Origin: Rheinheimera mangrovi
GTDB taxonomy: Bacteria; Pseudomonadota; Gammaproteobacteria; Enterobacterales; Alteromonadaceae
DNA: 64,000 nucleotides
NCBI RefSeq assembly: GCF_003990335.1
Contig: NZ_CP034683.1
Location: 634,501-698,500 of the forward strand
Reading direction: 5' to 3'
Below, piece by piece: positions 35,642-45,169 of this stretch. Numbering within the stretch: the stretch's first letter is position 1; the number at the start of each line of letters is the position of its first letter. Position numbers and translations under genes: made by a program. The notes beneath the pieces are model-generated. The model ran no database searches. It saw nothing but the letters and a program-made list of their open reading frames with translations, and had not been told where the DNA came from.

Positions 35642-36571
35642 TTAATACTGGTAATAACTGGCTTTTTTCAATAAAGCCGGTGCATCAATCTTGCCTGTGA
35701 CACACTGGTTGATATCGGATTTTTTCACCACCCAGTAGTGATCTTTGGCGTTGTTGCGGCCAGATAAACTTAGCTGAAACGAGACAAATTCCTGCTCTTT
35801 TAAATCCCGTAAGCTGGCGCCGTAATCACACAAGGTATTACTGAACACCTGACCTACTTTAGCCACCAGCTCAGTTTGACGCTGTGCCGCCAGTTTTTGC
35901 TGCTCAGCGCGTTTTTTATTGTATTCCTGTTCTTGCTCAGTCAGATTTTTTTGCAATTGGGTCAGTTGGATCTTCAGTTGCTCTGACTTTTGGTTAATTT
36001 CTTTTAGTTTCTTTTGCTGATCTGCATCCAGTTTGCTGACTTTGGAGGAAAACTCTATATCGCGTTTTTCCCGTTCGTAATCCCGTAAATCACGTTCGAT
36101 GTCACGGCGTTCCTCCCGCAGATCCCGCAGCTTTTCGCTTTGATCCTGTTGTTGTTCTGCCATGGCTTCGGCGGCTTCAGCCATTTCTTCCATAGCTTCT
36201 TCATCAAAGCTAAAACTAAAGCTATTACCGTTTTCCGAAATACTGATGGAGTTTGCCACGTTAGCTGAAACCGCCACTGCAGCCCCGGGAGCCACAGGAG
36301 CTACTGGTGGCATAGGAGGCATAGGAGGCATCACAAAATGTCGCAACCAGCCGCTGTTACTATCCACCCGAAATGCCACACCCTGACCTATCAGATAGCT
36401 GTGTTGGATCCGACCTATGCTGGAGTGCTCTTCGCCGCCTAATGAGCTTTGCAGTATGTCCTGCATTATTTTCAGATTTTGTCCAAGCTTAGCGTTCACT
36501 TCAGTGGCGGCAAAACTGTTGCTTGCGATAATAAGGCCTGCCAACAAGGAGACTTTGCTGAATATCTTCAT
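35642..36571 (-). CDS. Exported coiled-coil protein in ECF sigma operon
   Basis: A 309-residue protein of unknown function. A signal peptide (FSKVSLLAGLIIASNSFA) is followed by a Met/Pro repeat (VMPPMPPMPPVAPVAPG, near residues 80-97), an acidic alanine-rich segment and a long charged coiled coil (about 130-230, with RDLREERRDIERDLRDYERE). A C-terminal globular part has CDYGASLRDL. It is the last gene of the sigma/anti-sigma operon and is likely a target or part of the envelope-stress signal. The GIGGIGG-like complement is just this Met/Pro repeat read on the other strand. Confidence 0.68.
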   Translation of the reverse strand: MKIFSKVSLLAGLIIASNSFAATEVNAKLGQNLKIMQDILQSSLGGEEHSSIGRIQHSYLIGQGVAFRVDSNSGWLRHFVMPPMPPMPPVAPVAPGAAVAVSANVANSISISENGNSFSFSFDEEAMEEMAEAAEAMAEQQQDQSEKLRDLREERRDIERDLRDYEREKRDIEFSSKVSKLDADQQKKLKEINQKSEQLKIQLTQLQKNLTEQEQEYNKKRAEQQKLAAQRQTELVAKVGQVFSNTLCDYGASLRDLKEQEFVSFQLSLSGRNNAKDHYWVVKKSDINQCVTGKIDAPALLKKASYYQY

Positions 36572-36591
36572 GAGTTTGTTACTCCACTAGG

Positions 36592-37218
36592 TTATCTGTT
36601 CTGAGTGTTCGGTGATGCACCAAGATCCAATCTGGCCTGGCTTGGCTGGTAATTATCCTGCCAGTAATGCCAGTCAGACTGACGTTGCTGATTGAGGTAT
36701 TCCACCAGTTCCAGCATATCGGTGCGTCTTTCTTTGGTTTGTTGTTCGGTTAAATAGTCCTTCAGCAAAATAAGCTGTGAAGCTTGCTGCTGTTGAGTAC
36801 TCTGTAATTGAGTCTGGATATAATCCTGCTGCTCTTTGCGATAGCTTGCGAGCAAGGTTTCCAGCTGTTGCTGCTGCATTTGTTGTCCGCCACGCCAGCT
36901 TAATGTCAGGCCACTGTCCTGCATCTGCAGCTCCAATGGTGACAAACTGACCACTAAAGCCACCACCGAAAAGGCCACACTTAGTTTGGGCCACCAGTTG
37001 CTGCTTTTAGCAGGGCGCTGCCATTGTTGCGCAAACATCGACATGGTGTCGACTTCAGGCACTGGCGCAAAAAATGGTGCTTTAGCCTGACGTTGAATCA
37101 TCTGTGCTGTCTGAAAACGGCTATACCATTCACTGTTCTGGTCCAGTTGCTGTTCGCATTCGCTGGCCGTCAATTTTCCGGCCAGCCATGCTTCAAAAAT
37201 TTGCTGACTGTTCGACAT
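36592..37218 (-). CDS. Probable anti-sigma factor (transmembrane)
   Basis: A 208-residue protein. The N-terminal 75 residues are soluble and include IFEAWLAGKLTASECEQQLDQ, followed by one membrane helix (LSVAFSVVALVVSLSPL) and a glutamine-rich, probably periplasmic coiled coil (QQMQQQQLETLLASYRKEQQ). This layout of a cytoplasmic sensor plus TM plus periplasmic domain is that of anti-sigma factors. It overlaps the ECF sigma gene by 26 bases, which indicates translational coupling. The anti-sigma role is inferred from layout and context. Confidence 0.7.
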   Translation of the reverse strand: MSNSQQIFEAWLAGKLTASECEQQLDQNSEWYSRFQTAQMIQRQAKAPFFAPVPEVDTMSMFAQQWQRPAKSSNWWPKLSVAFSVVALVVSLSPLELQMQDSGLTLSWRGGQQMQQQQLETLLASYRKEQQDYIQTQLQSTQQQQASQLILLKDYLTEQQTKERRTDMLELVEYLNQQRQSDWHYWQDNYQPSQARLDLGASPNTQNR

Positions 37219-37756
37219 CTGTTAACTCCAACTGCGTACGCAGTTTATCTAAGGCCGCGTAAAATCTGGATTTGATGGTATTGCTCGACAGCGCCAACTG
37301 ATCGGCAATCTCATCAAAAGTAAATTGCTGATAAAACCTCAGCTCTACAACCAACCGCTGCTCCGGCGGTAAGGATCGCAACTGCTGTTGCACCAGCCTT
37401 TGTGTATGCTGACCATAAAGTTGTTGTTCAAAACTTGGTGCTTCATCATCATAAAAATCATGCTCGTCGGTAAACTCTGTGGTTGTTTTACGCTTGCGGA
37501 GCATATCCATGGCTCTGTAGTTGGCAATGCCAAACAACCAGCTTTTGAATGAACTATCACCTCGGTACTGTGCCAGATTACGGCAAAGCACCATCAATAC
37601 ATCCTGCAATAAATCGCGGGCGTCGTCAGGCGAACCCAATAAACGCAGGCCAAAATAATACAGGGGTGCCTGATATCTCGACACCAATTGCTGCCAGGCT
37701 TTGGCATCACCGCCTATGGCTTTTTCTATTAAGCTCTCGTCGCTGCGTTTAAACAC
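37193..37756 (-). CDS. ECF-type RNA polymerase sigma factor
   Basis: A 187-residue sigma-70 ECF factor. Region 2 is WQQLVSRYQAPLYYFGLRLL followed by DARDLLQDVLMVLCRN and FKSWLFGIANYRAMDMLRK; region 4 is LPPEQRLVVELRFYQQFTFD and LSSNTIKSRFYAALDKLR. It is the first gene of a three-gene operon with the anti-sigma and coiled-coil genes. ECF factors respond to envelope signals, and this one presumably autoregulates its operon, although no promoter was identified by eye. Confidence 0.92.
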   Translation of the reverse strand: MFKRSDESLIEKAIGGDAKAWQQLVSRYQAPLYYFGLRLLGSPDDARDLLQDVLMVLCRNLAQYRGDSSFKSWLFGIANYRAMDMLRKRKTTTEFTDEHDFYDDEAPSFEQQLYGQHTQRLVQQQLRSLPPEQRLVVELRFYQQFTFDEIADQLALSSNTIKSRFYAALDKLRTQLELTDVEQSANF

Positions 37757-37872
37757 TTTTGATCTATTGTGAAGTTGTATTGATGATAAGTCGTATCAGG
37801 TCTGAAAATAGTTTGCCTGATTTGACAAAAAAGCAGGAATATTTTTGAAGAGTTTTTAAGTGTATAAATATA

Positions 37873-37900
37873 AAGGAGAATTTCTGATGAAGTTCTCCTT
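37873..37900 (-). terminator. Hairpin terminator after the DUF2306-like gene
   Basis: The stem AAGGAGAA / TTCTCCTT around a loop (TTCATCAGAAA-type) precedes T-rich sequence on the minus strand (TATATTTATAC). It lies just after the stop of the membrane protein gene. Confidence 0.55.
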
Positions 37901-37912
37901 GGTTTTTTCAGG

Positions 37913-38659
37913 TTATGACGCTGAGTTTCTTAAGGGCTGTGATAAGCGGCGTTTAAACCAGATAGTAGCTGGCACACCAATCAGGCTCGGGATCAGCCAG
38001 GGCAACATCATCCAGTGGCCTGTTAATAACTCGGCAAATAAGGCTCGGCCACCAAAGGCAAAAAATGCGGTGTAAGCGGCAATGCCCGAACCAATCATGG
38101 CTGAGGCGTGTTCTATTAACCAACGATTGGCGGTAACCGTTTTGGTATGCAGGTAAGCCAGAATACTAAAGCTGGTCACGAGCGAAATACCGGCAAACAC
38201 CATCACCAGCGGCATATTAAACAGAAAACCTTGCCAGGCTGCGTAGGGCGCTGCCACCACAAGCAACCAGACCGGAGCCTGATAACTCCAGTGTTTCAGT
38301 GGCTCGCGGTTTTGTTTGCATAAAAGGCTGCCGGTGGCATGACGTATGGTGACCCAGGTCAACAGGCTGAGTAAAAACAAAAACAGGTTCAGCATGTTAA
38401 AAAATGCCAGTTTGCGCTCTGAGACCTGACCATCTGCCAGCAGAGCAGCACCTTTAATTCCGATAGGATCAAACCAGACCATGCAGGTCATCACCAAACC
38501 ACTTAAAGCCACAGTCTTCATAATATGGCCATAATAACGGCCGGATCTGCGATGCAAAGAACTACCTTTGCGGCTTAACATAGGTAACCAGAACAGCAAG
38601 AGTGCAATTACACCTAAAACAATATGTAGTTTTAATAACAGGCTATGTAGCGTTAACAT
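37913..38659 (-). CDS. DUF2306-like integral membrane protein
   Basis: A 248-residue polytopic membrane protein with about seven helices. It starts LTLHSLLLKLHIVLGVIALL and contains SLHRRSGRYYGHIMKTVALSG, resembling the DUF2306 group of predicted membrane proteins, whose function is unknown. Its start is judged to be the third ATG (38659) because GGGAG lies about 7 bases upstream of that codon; two more in-frame ATGs lie before it. It is divergent from the histidine kinase gene. Confidence 0.6.
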   Translation of the reverse strand: MLTLHSLLLKLHIVLGVIALLLFWLPMLSRKGSSLHRRSGRYYGHIMKTVALSGLVMTCMVWFDPIGIKGAALLADGQVSERKLAFFNMLNLFLFLLSLLTWVTIRHATGSLLCKQNREPLKHWSYQAPVWLLVVAAPYAAWQGFLFNMPLVMVFAGISLVTSFSILAYLHTKTVTANRWLIEHASAMIGSGIAAYTAFFAFGGRALFAELLTGHWMMLPWLIPSLIGVPATIWFKRRLSQPLRNSAS

Positions 38660-38816
38660 CATCATTCTCCCTTTAGCAGATGCAGTCAGACTAAAACTTC
38701 AGCTGTGTTTTCGCAGGTGCCATAAGTCAGGATTTTTGACTGTGACTTTTGGCCTATTGAGCCGCCCCTGAAATCAGGCATACTGCAAAGTGAATAAGCA
38801 AAGGTTGAAGTCAGTG

Positions 38817-39950
38817 ATGAGACTAAAGTTTTCAATAGCATGGGATGTGTTGGCAGGCTTGCTGACCTGGTTTTTAGTCTTTGTATTGAGCTTATGGTTG
38901 CTCTGGTCTGATGCTGAACTCTGGACTTTATGGCCCTGGGTTATACCGTTATTTTTAGTTAATGGCCTTTGTTTTTATCTGACCACCCGCAGTGCTGAAC
39001 GTCATGGCAGCATGCCTGCCTTTGAGCTCTGTTGTTATCTGCTGCAGTTGATGTCTGCTCTGGCGTTAAATTGGCTGTTGCCTTTCGATTACCTGGCTAT
39101 TCTGAGCATTATTTGGGTGTCGGTTTTGCCTTATCTGGTGGCAATGCGAACTGCGGTGATCATCACTCTTGCATTGATGGGGTTTTGGTATGGCGTAGAT
39201 TCTGCTTTGGAGCAAAGGTCGTTATGGATCACCGGGCTTTTGTTCAGCAGCTTTCACTTTTTTGCGCTATTGATGACCAAGCAGGCGCGCTCAGAACAAA
39301 AAGCTAAGCAAGAATTACAGCATAGTCACCAGCAATTGCTGGCGACTCAGGATTTGCTAATGGTGGCATCCCAGCAGCAGGAGCGTACCCGGATAGCCAG
39401 GGATTTACATGATGTATTGGGTCACCATTTAACAGCTTTAACTATTAACTTGCAGGTAGCGGGGCATTTAACTGAAGGCGAAGCGAAAGCCAAAGTGGAT
39501 CAATGCCATCAGATTGCCAAGCTGCTGTTATCTGATGTACGTGAAGCTGTCAGCGCCTTGCGTGAACACCAGCAATTTTCCATTTATCAGGCATTGGATA
39601 AGCTTCTGACTGCAGTTCCCGCTGTAAAAGTACAGTGGGATTGTCCGCAGGATGCAGAGCTTGCCGATGTGAAAATAGCACAGCAATTGTTATTGATTGT
39701 GCAGGAAGCCTTAACCAATACCTTAAGACATAGTCAGGCCACTGAGTTTTATTTATCTGTGAAACCTGTAGATGGCTTTTTGCAGCTGACTATTGATGAC
39801 AACGGCAAGGTGGATCCAGGCTGGAAACCAGGCAATGGTTTAACTGGCATGAAAGAGCGGGTTGCATCTTGCGCTGGCACTTTGCAGTGGCAAATCAAAG
39901 ACAATCACTTTAATTTACAGGTAATTTTACCTTCAGGAATACAGCTATGA
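38817..39950 (+). CDS. Sensor histidine kinase, HisKA_3 type
   Basis: A 377-residue membrane kinase. It has about five N-terminal helices (residues 1-150) without a recognisable sensor, the phosphoacceptor motif ARDLHDVLGHHLTAL (HisKA_3), and a HATPase domain with QEALTNTLRHSQA and DDNGKVDPGWKPGNGLTGMKERV. Its product is expected to phosphorylate the response regulator encoded next, with which it overlaps by 4 bases. It looks like a NarX/DesK-class kinase. The start is uncertain (GTG at 38790 possible); I use the ATG at 38817. Confidence 0.88.
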   Translation: MRLKFSIAWDVLAGLLTWFLVFVLSLWLLWSDAELWTLWPWVIPLFLVNGLCFYLTTRSAERHGSMPAFELCCYLLQLMSALALNWLLPFDYLAILSIIWVSVLPYLVAMRTAVIITLALMGFWYGVDSALEQRSLWITGLLFSSFHFFALLMTKQARSEQKAKQELQHSHQQLLATQDLLMVASQQQERTRIARDLHDVLGHHLTALTINLQVAGHLTEGEAKAKVDQCHQIAKLLLSDVREAVSALREHQQFSIYQALDKLLTAVPAVKVQWDCPQDAELADVKIAQQLLLIVQEALTNTLRHSQATEFYLSVKPVDGFLQLTIDDNGKVDPGWKPGNGLTGMKERVASCAGTLQWQIKDNHFNLQVILPSGIQL

Positions 39951-40591
39951 CCTTGCGGGTGTTGCTGGTTGACGATCAAATGCTGATCCGTCAGGGCATT
40001 AAAAGTTTATTGCAGTTGTCTGGTCAGGTTGATGTGGTCGCTGAAGCGCCGGATGGCTCGACTGTGGTGGAGTTGGTGCTATTGCATAAGCCAGACGTGA
40101 TTTTATTGGATTTATCTATGCCCAAAGTGGATGGCATAGCCACATTGGAGCTATTAAAACAGCAGCAACTAAAAACACCAGTGCTGATTTTAACTACCTT
40201 TGAAGAGCATGATCTGGTGTTAAAAAGTATCCAGCTGGGAGCCAAAGGCTATTTACTTAAAGACGTGTCGCTGGACAGTTTAGTCTCTGCCATTCAAACG
40301 CTGCAGCAAGGCGGCACCTGTTTTCAAAGCACTATCACAGAGCGTTTATTATCAGGCCTGAGCCCGGTCAGTAATTTCCCTCGTCCCGTTGCTATTGAAG
40401 AGTTATCTGACAAAGAGCTGCAAATTCTGCAATTGATGGCGTCGGGTTATGCCAATAAAGAAATAGCCAGTGCGCTGTACAAATCTGAGGGCACTATTAA
40501 GAATCAGATCTCCAGTATTTTGGCTAAATTAGGCGTACGTGACCGAACCCGTGCAGTGTTATTGGCTTTGGAACTAGGCTTGATCCACTAG
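39947..40591 (+). CDS. LuxR-type response regulator
   Basis: A 214-residue NarL/FixJ-family regulator. The receiver has VLLVDDQMLIRQGIKSLLQL with the acidic cluster, DVILLDLSMPKVDG with the phosphoacceptor aspartate, and LTTFEEHD plus KGYLLKD. The C-terminal HTH contains LSDKELQILQLMASGYANK and VRDRTRAVLLALELGL. It overlaps the kinase gene by 4 bases (ATGA). The target genes are unknown. It is followed by about 130 gene-free bases and the large orphan kinase. Confidence 0.95.
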   Translation: MTLRVLLVDDQMLIRQGIKSLLQLSGQVDVVAEAPDGSTVVELVLLHKPDVILLDLSMPKVDGIATLELLKQQQLKTPVLILTTFEEHDLVLKSIQLGAKGYLLKDVSLDSLVSAIQTLQQGGTCFQSTITERLLSGLSPVSNFPRPVAIEELSDKELQILQLMASGYANKEIASALYKSEGTIKNQISSILAKLGVRDRTRAVLLALELGLIH

Positions 40592-40718
40592 TGTTGCCCG
40601 GCACCTATTAAGTTGCAGATAAATATGGATAAGTAGCTGATTTAACTTGCAGTAGTTCCAAATATTGCCGCTATACTGGAATGGTCTATAAAAATCAGAG
40701 CCGGAGTGTTTTGCTTCT

Positions 40719-43700
40719 ATGCGTTTAAAGCGCCCTTCATACAAAGGAATGTCCCTGCGGCTTTTTTTTACAGTGCCTGTGTTGTTGCTGTTTGTTTTGA
40801 CTGCTGGTTTGATTAGCCTGATTTCTTATAGCAATGGTCAGCAGGCCGCTTTGCATTACGGCCAGAAGCTGGCCGATCAAATTAGTCTGCGGGTAAATTC
40901 TCATTTGCAGTATTTACTGGCGATCCCAAAAACTGTATTGGATTCAACATTACAATCCATAGACAGTGGCATGCTGGACCTGAAATCTGAGCAGGATTTG
41001 GCGCGCTTTATGACACTGCAAATACGTAGCGCCCCTTACTTAACTTATGTTTCTGCAGGTTTTGCTAATGGTCGATACCTGGGAGTGAACCGGGATGTTG
41101 GCGATGGCCAATTGACGTTAATCAGTTCACTGAATCAGCAAGACTTAGTCAGGGTGCGCTATACCTTGCAGGAAATAGGTTTACCCGGAGCTGCACTGGA
41201 GCAAGGTATTCCATATGATGTTAGAACCCGCAGCTGGTTTAAGCATGCAGTTGAGCAAGGCAAACCAAGCTGGTATCCGATCTATAAATATCAGTCGTAT
41301 GAGGGGTTAGGTGTTGGTTTGGCTGCTCCTAGCTTTGACAGTAGTGGGCAATTACAGGCGGTAGTGGCAGCGGATATCAGTTTGCGTCATTTAGAGTTGT
41401 ATTTGCAGGCTCAGTCGGTGGAAGGGCAGGGACTGATTTTTATCACTGACCCTGCAGGTCACTTGATTGCATCTTCCGCCGGAGCAGCGTTGTTATCTGA
41501 GTTGGGCTCTGGTACTACTCAACTGCTCGCCAGTCGAAGCGAAAACCCATTGATCCAAAGTGCAGCCGCAGCCCTCCATGGTAAAACTGGTGCCGCAGGC
41601 CAGCAACAGCTTGAGCTGGATGGTCTGCATTATGTAGTGAATTTTACTGAATTTAATGACCCACAAGGCTTAAAGCTGCGCATTGCTGTAGTTTTGCCAC
41701 AGCAGCAACTGATGAGTTTTGTCGACGAAAACTCATTGCAGGCCCTTTGGTTAATACTGTTGGCTGTGATCATTGGCGCTTTGTTGATTTTTGTCTTGAG
41801 CCGCAAACTGGTGCAACCTATTGAGGCCTTGCACCGCCGAGCAGATCTGTTAGCCAGTGGTGACAGAACAGATTTCAGTTTGTATCAAACGCCGGTTTTT
41901 GAACTGAACGGTTTGATCCAGTCTTTTGCTTTGATGGCAACAAAGCTCAGCGATGCTTTTGTACAGCTGGAACATAAGGTAGAGCAGGGTACTGCTTCTT
42001 TGGAGCGTTTGTCGCTGGTGGTCAGCCGAACCAGCAACGGAGTTATAGTGACTGATCCGCAAGGTTCTATTGAGTGGGTTAATCCAGCTTATGAACGCTT
42101 ATCTGGCCATAAAGCCAGTTACTTAAACGGCCAGGCGATCACTCAGGTTTTAACCAGTCAAAAAGCCGATGCTGCAGTACTGCAACGTATCCATCAGGCC
42201 ATTGTCATAGGCACAGGTTTTTCTGAAGAGTTATTGTGCTGCGGCGTATCGGGTCAAGCGTGTTGGTTAAGTCTTGAATGTGATGCTGTATTCAGCGAGC
42301 AGGGCCAGTTGACGGGGTTTGTCGTGATTTGTCTGGATATCAGTAGCAGGAAGACAGCGGAAACGGCAGAAAAAGACAGTCAGAGTCGCACCGCACGCCA
42401 ACGTATTACTTTAGCCCAATTGGTGGTTGATGAGGCTGTCGCCAACGGAGATACCCTGGCTTTTGCGACCAGCTTAGTGCGTTTAACTGCCCAGGCTGTC
42501 CTGTGTAACCGAGTCAGTGTCTGGATGTTGTCTGAGCTGGGTGATGAAATGTTTTGTCTGGCTTTGCATCAAAGTGAAGGTCAGCAGCAGTTTGGGCAAT
42601 TGCTGCTGAGGCAGGCAGATTATCCACAGTATTTCGATGTAGTTGCGTCCCGTGGCTGGATTTGTGCCAATGATGCGATTCACGATCCTGCAACCTCGGA
42701 ATTTGCTGAACTTTATCTAAAACCTTTAGGCATCAGTTCCATGCTTGATGCCGGTATTATCATTGCTGGCAAAGTGGTGGGAGTGCTGTGCCTGGAGCAC
42801 ATAGGGCCCAAACGCCAATGGCATTCTGACGAAGAAGCATTTGCCAGTGCTATAGCTGCCGTGATGGCGCAAACTTTGTCGGTCGCGCAGCGTAAAGATG
42901 CGGAACAAATTAGTAAAGAATATGCCCAGCATACTCAGACTATTTTAAATAATGTGGTCGATGGCATTATTACCATTGATGAGAATGGTCGTATTGCCAG
43001 TATGAACCCTGCTGCCCAGAGCTTATTCCGCTGTAAAGCTGAGGATTTTTTAGGGCACTATGCGACCAACCTGTTACCGCCAGTACTGCGTCAGCATCAG
43101 GACTCCAACCAGGCCTATTTGCCTACTCCTGGGGTGAAGCCAATGTTAGGCTGCAATCGCGAATTGGATGGATTACGTGCAGACGGCAGTATCTTTGCTA
43201 TGGAAATGGCCTTGTCCGTGATCCGCAGACAGGGACGGCTGATTTACATTTGTACTGTGCGGGATATCAGTGATCGTAAACGTATAGAGCGACTGAAAAA
43301 TGAATTTGTCTCTACGGTTAGCCATGAGCTGCGCACACCTTTAACTTCGATTACCGGAGCTTTAGGTTTACTGCATGCTGGAGTTATGGGCGATATGCCG
43401 GAAAAAGTCAGTAGCCTGATCAGCATTGCCTATAAAAACTGTCAGCGTTTAACTTTATTGATCAACGATTTGCTGGACATTGAAAAAATAGCTGCAGGAA
43501 AAATGCAGTTTGATCTGGAAACTGAGTTGGTGTTGCCTTTGATCCAACAGGCGCTGGATGCCAACAAAATGATGGCGCAAGACAGGCATATTCAGCTGCA
43601 TATTCAAACCTCAGTGACGGATGCCTGTATCAAGGTGGATGCTAAACGTTTTATTCAGGTGTTATCGAATTTTTTAAGTAATGCTATTAAATTCTCGCCA

Positions 43701-43979
43701 GCCGCAGCAACAGTGGTTGTGCAGCTGAGCCTGAACGAAAAAATGGTAAAAATTGCAGTTGTTGATCAAGGACCCGGCGTACCGGAAAAATTCCGTGATC
43801 GTATTTTTCAGCGTTTTTCACAGGCGGATGCTTCAGACACCAGACAAACAGGAGGCACGGGTTTGGGTCTTGCCATCTCAAAAGAGCTGGTGCATGGTAT
43901 GAATGGGTTAATTGGCTTTGAATCAGTAGAAGGGCAAGGTGCTACCTTTTATTGCTGTTTTGCATTAACACAAAACTGA
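40719..43979 (+). CDS. Large orphan sensor histidine kinase (Cache, PAS, GAF, PAS, HisKA, HATPase)
   Basis: A 1086-residue membrane kinase. After a helix (LFFTVPVLLLFVLTAGLISL) comes a periplasmic Cache-type domain (VRTRSWFKHAVEQGKPSWYP, VVAADISLRHLELYL), a second helix near residue 345, HAMP, a PAS domain (RTSNGVIVTDPQGSIEWVNP), a GAF domain (about 580-740), another PAS (IITIDENGRIASMNPAAQSL), then HisKA with H869 in STVSHELRTPL, and HATPase (GTGLGLAISKELV). There is no receiver domain and no adjacent regulator gene. The chemical signal is unknown. Confidence 0.92.
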   Translation: MRLKRPSYKGMSLRLFFTVPVLLLFVLTAGLISLISYSNGQQAALHYGQKLADQISLRVNSHLQYLLAIPKTVLDSTLQSIDSGMLDLKSEQDLARFMTLQIRSAPYLTYVSAGFANGRYLGVNRDVGDGQLTLISSLNQQDLVRVRYTLQEIGLPGAALEQGIPYDVRTRSWFKHAVEQGKPSWYPIYKYQSYEGLGVGLAAPSFDSSGQLQAVVAADISLRHLELYLQAQSVEGQGLIFITDPAGHLIASSAGAALLSELGSGTTQLLASRSENPLIQSAAAALHGKTGAAGQQQLELDGLHYVVNFTEFNDPQGLKLRIAVVLPQQQLMSFVDENSLQALWLILLAVIIGALLIFVLSRKLVQPIEALHRRADLLASGDRTDFSLYQTPVFELNGLIQSFALMATKLSDAFVQLEHKVEQGTASLERLSLVVSRTSNGVIVTDPQGSIEWVNPAYERLSGHKASYLNGQAITQVLTSQKADAAVLQRIHQAIVIGTGFSEELLCCGVSGQACWLSLECDAVFSEQGQLTGFVVICLDISSRKTAETAEKDSQSRTARQRITLAQLVVDEAVANGDTLAFATSLVRLTAQAVLCNRVSVWMLSELGDEMFCLALHQSEGQQQFGQLLLRQADYPQYFDVVASRGWICANDAIHDPATSEFAELYLKPLGISSMLDAGIIIAGKVVGVLCLEHIGPKRQWHSDEEAFASAIAAVMAQTLSVAQRKDAEQISKEYAQHTQTILNNVVDGIITIDENGRIASMNPAAQSLFRCKAEDFLGHYATNLLPPVLRQHQDSNQAYLPTPGVKPMLGCNRELDGLRADGSIFAMEMALSVIRRQGRLIYICTVRDISDRKRIERLKNEFVSTVSHELRTPLTSITGALGLLHAGVMGDMPEKVSSLISIAYKNCQRLTLLINDLLDIEKIAAGKMQFDLETELVLPLIQQALDANKMMAQDRHIQLHIQTSVTDACIKVDAKRFIQVLSNFLSNAIKFSPAAATVVVQLSLNEKMVKIAVVDQGPGVPEKFRDRIFQRFSQADASDTRQTGGTGLGLAISKELVHGMNGLIGFESVEGQGATFYCCFALTQN

Positions 43980-44034
43980 GCCAGACAGACTCTGGCTACG
44001 TATAGCTCCTTTATCTTGGTTGAGGAGCTTTATT

Positions 44035-44607
44035 ATGCGTTCTATTGCTTTGTTTGCGTCTTTGCTACTGTGGGGATGTAGCCATCAGGTGCAGGATTAT
44101 CAGCAACAAACCCCAGTCTTTCATTTACCTGATTATTTCAGTGGGTCACTACAGGCTTACGGCGTGGTAAAAAACTGGCAAGGTAAACAGAGTGTGAGGT
44201 TTGAAGCGCAGCTCTGTGGTCAGTGGCAAGGTAATGAAGGGACTTTGTTTGAGTTGTTTCATTTTAGCGATGGGCGGGTGGAACAACGAATTTGGCAACT
44301 GGCGGTGGATAAAGAAGGTAAAGTCACAGGTTCAGCTGCTGATGTGACAGGACAGGCGACCGGCCAGCAGGCTGGTAATACTTTGTATTGGGAATATGTG
44401 CTGCAAATCCCGGATGAAGATGATGTGATTGAAGTCAAAGTGGAGGACTGGTTGTATCTGGTGACTCCGCAACAGCTGATGAATCAGTCTACTTTGTATA
44501 AGTTTGGTTTGCCTGTGGGGGAAATTATTTTATCTATCCAGCAGCAGGACACAAAGGCCAGTTGCGCAGCGTTAGAGCAACAACTGGCAGCACTAAGAGC
44601 GGGTTAG
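44035..44607 (+). CDS. DUF3833-family lipoprotein
   Basis: A 190-residue lipoprotein: RSIALFASLLLWGCSHQV is a signal with the lipobox LWGC. The body (DYFSGSLQAYGVVKNWQGKQ, LAVDKEGKVTGSAADVTGQ, LQIPDEDDVIEVKVEDWLY) matches the DUF3833 family, of unknown function. The ATG at 44035 has GAGGAG upstream; the frame is open 5 codons further. It ends one base before the convergent DUF2721 gene. Confidence 0.82.
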   Translation: MRSIALFASLLLWGCSHQVQDYQQQTPVFHLPDYFSGSLQAYGVVKNWQGKQSVRFEAQLCGQWQGNEGTLFELFHFSDGRVEQRIWQLAVDKEGKVTGSAADVTGQATGQQAGNTLYWEYVLQIPDEDDVIEVKVEDWLYLVTPQQLMNQSTLYKFGLPVGEIILSIQQQDTKASCAALEQQLAALRAG

Positions 44608-45006
44608 TTAAGCCTGCTCTTGCTCCATACTTTCCAACTCTATTTTAATGGCATTGCAGGAAATCTGAATTTCATACAGAGACACCAGTAAACTCAGCAT
44701 TAAACTGGCCAGACTGGCGCCAAAGGCGGTCTGACCGGCCAAACTCCACTGCATAAACAGAAAAAACATCGACAAAGTACACAGTACAAAACTAATGACG
44801 CCCCAGCGTTGCATCGACCTTATTAAAAACATACGTTGTCGCAGATTTTCGATCTGACGTTTGGCCATGTCCCGCACTTGCCCGCCCTCACGGGTATTCA
44901 GTTGACGAATCAGCTGCGCCAAAACCAGAAATCTGTTGGTGTAAGCCAATAACAGCAGAGAAATAGCCGGAAATAACAAAGCAGGGGTGGTCATGGTCAT
45001 CAACAT
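44608..45006 (-). CDS. DUF2721 membrane protein
   Basis: A 132-residue protein with an N-terminal helix (PALLFPAISLLLLAYTNRFL) and two more helices (GVISFVLCTLSMFFLFM, ASLASLMLSLLVSLYE). The motif AYTNRFLVLAQLIRQL plus the basic loop RDMAKRQIENLRQRM is that of DUF2721, an uncharacterised membrane family. An AGGTGA binding site precedes the ATG at 45006. It is convergent with the DUF3833 gene. Confidence 0.8.
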   Translation of the reverse strand: MLMTMTTPALLFPAISLLLLAYTNRFLVLAQLIRQLNTREGGQVRDMAKRQIENLRQRMFLIRSMQRWGVISFVLCTLSMFFLFMQWSLAGQTAFGASLASLMLSLLVSLYEIQISCNAIKIELESMEQEQA

Positions 45007-45169
45007 AAAGTCACCTGTGGTCAGAGTGGAGAAAGATAGACTAAGATTCTGATCATATTCGCATTAGTGCCATGCGGGTAGTACACTGGACAAAAATAAC
45101 AGTGTTTTCTGTCTGGCTGTGCTTGTGTATGATGCGCAGCCACAACTGCCAGACCAATATGGATAAAGC

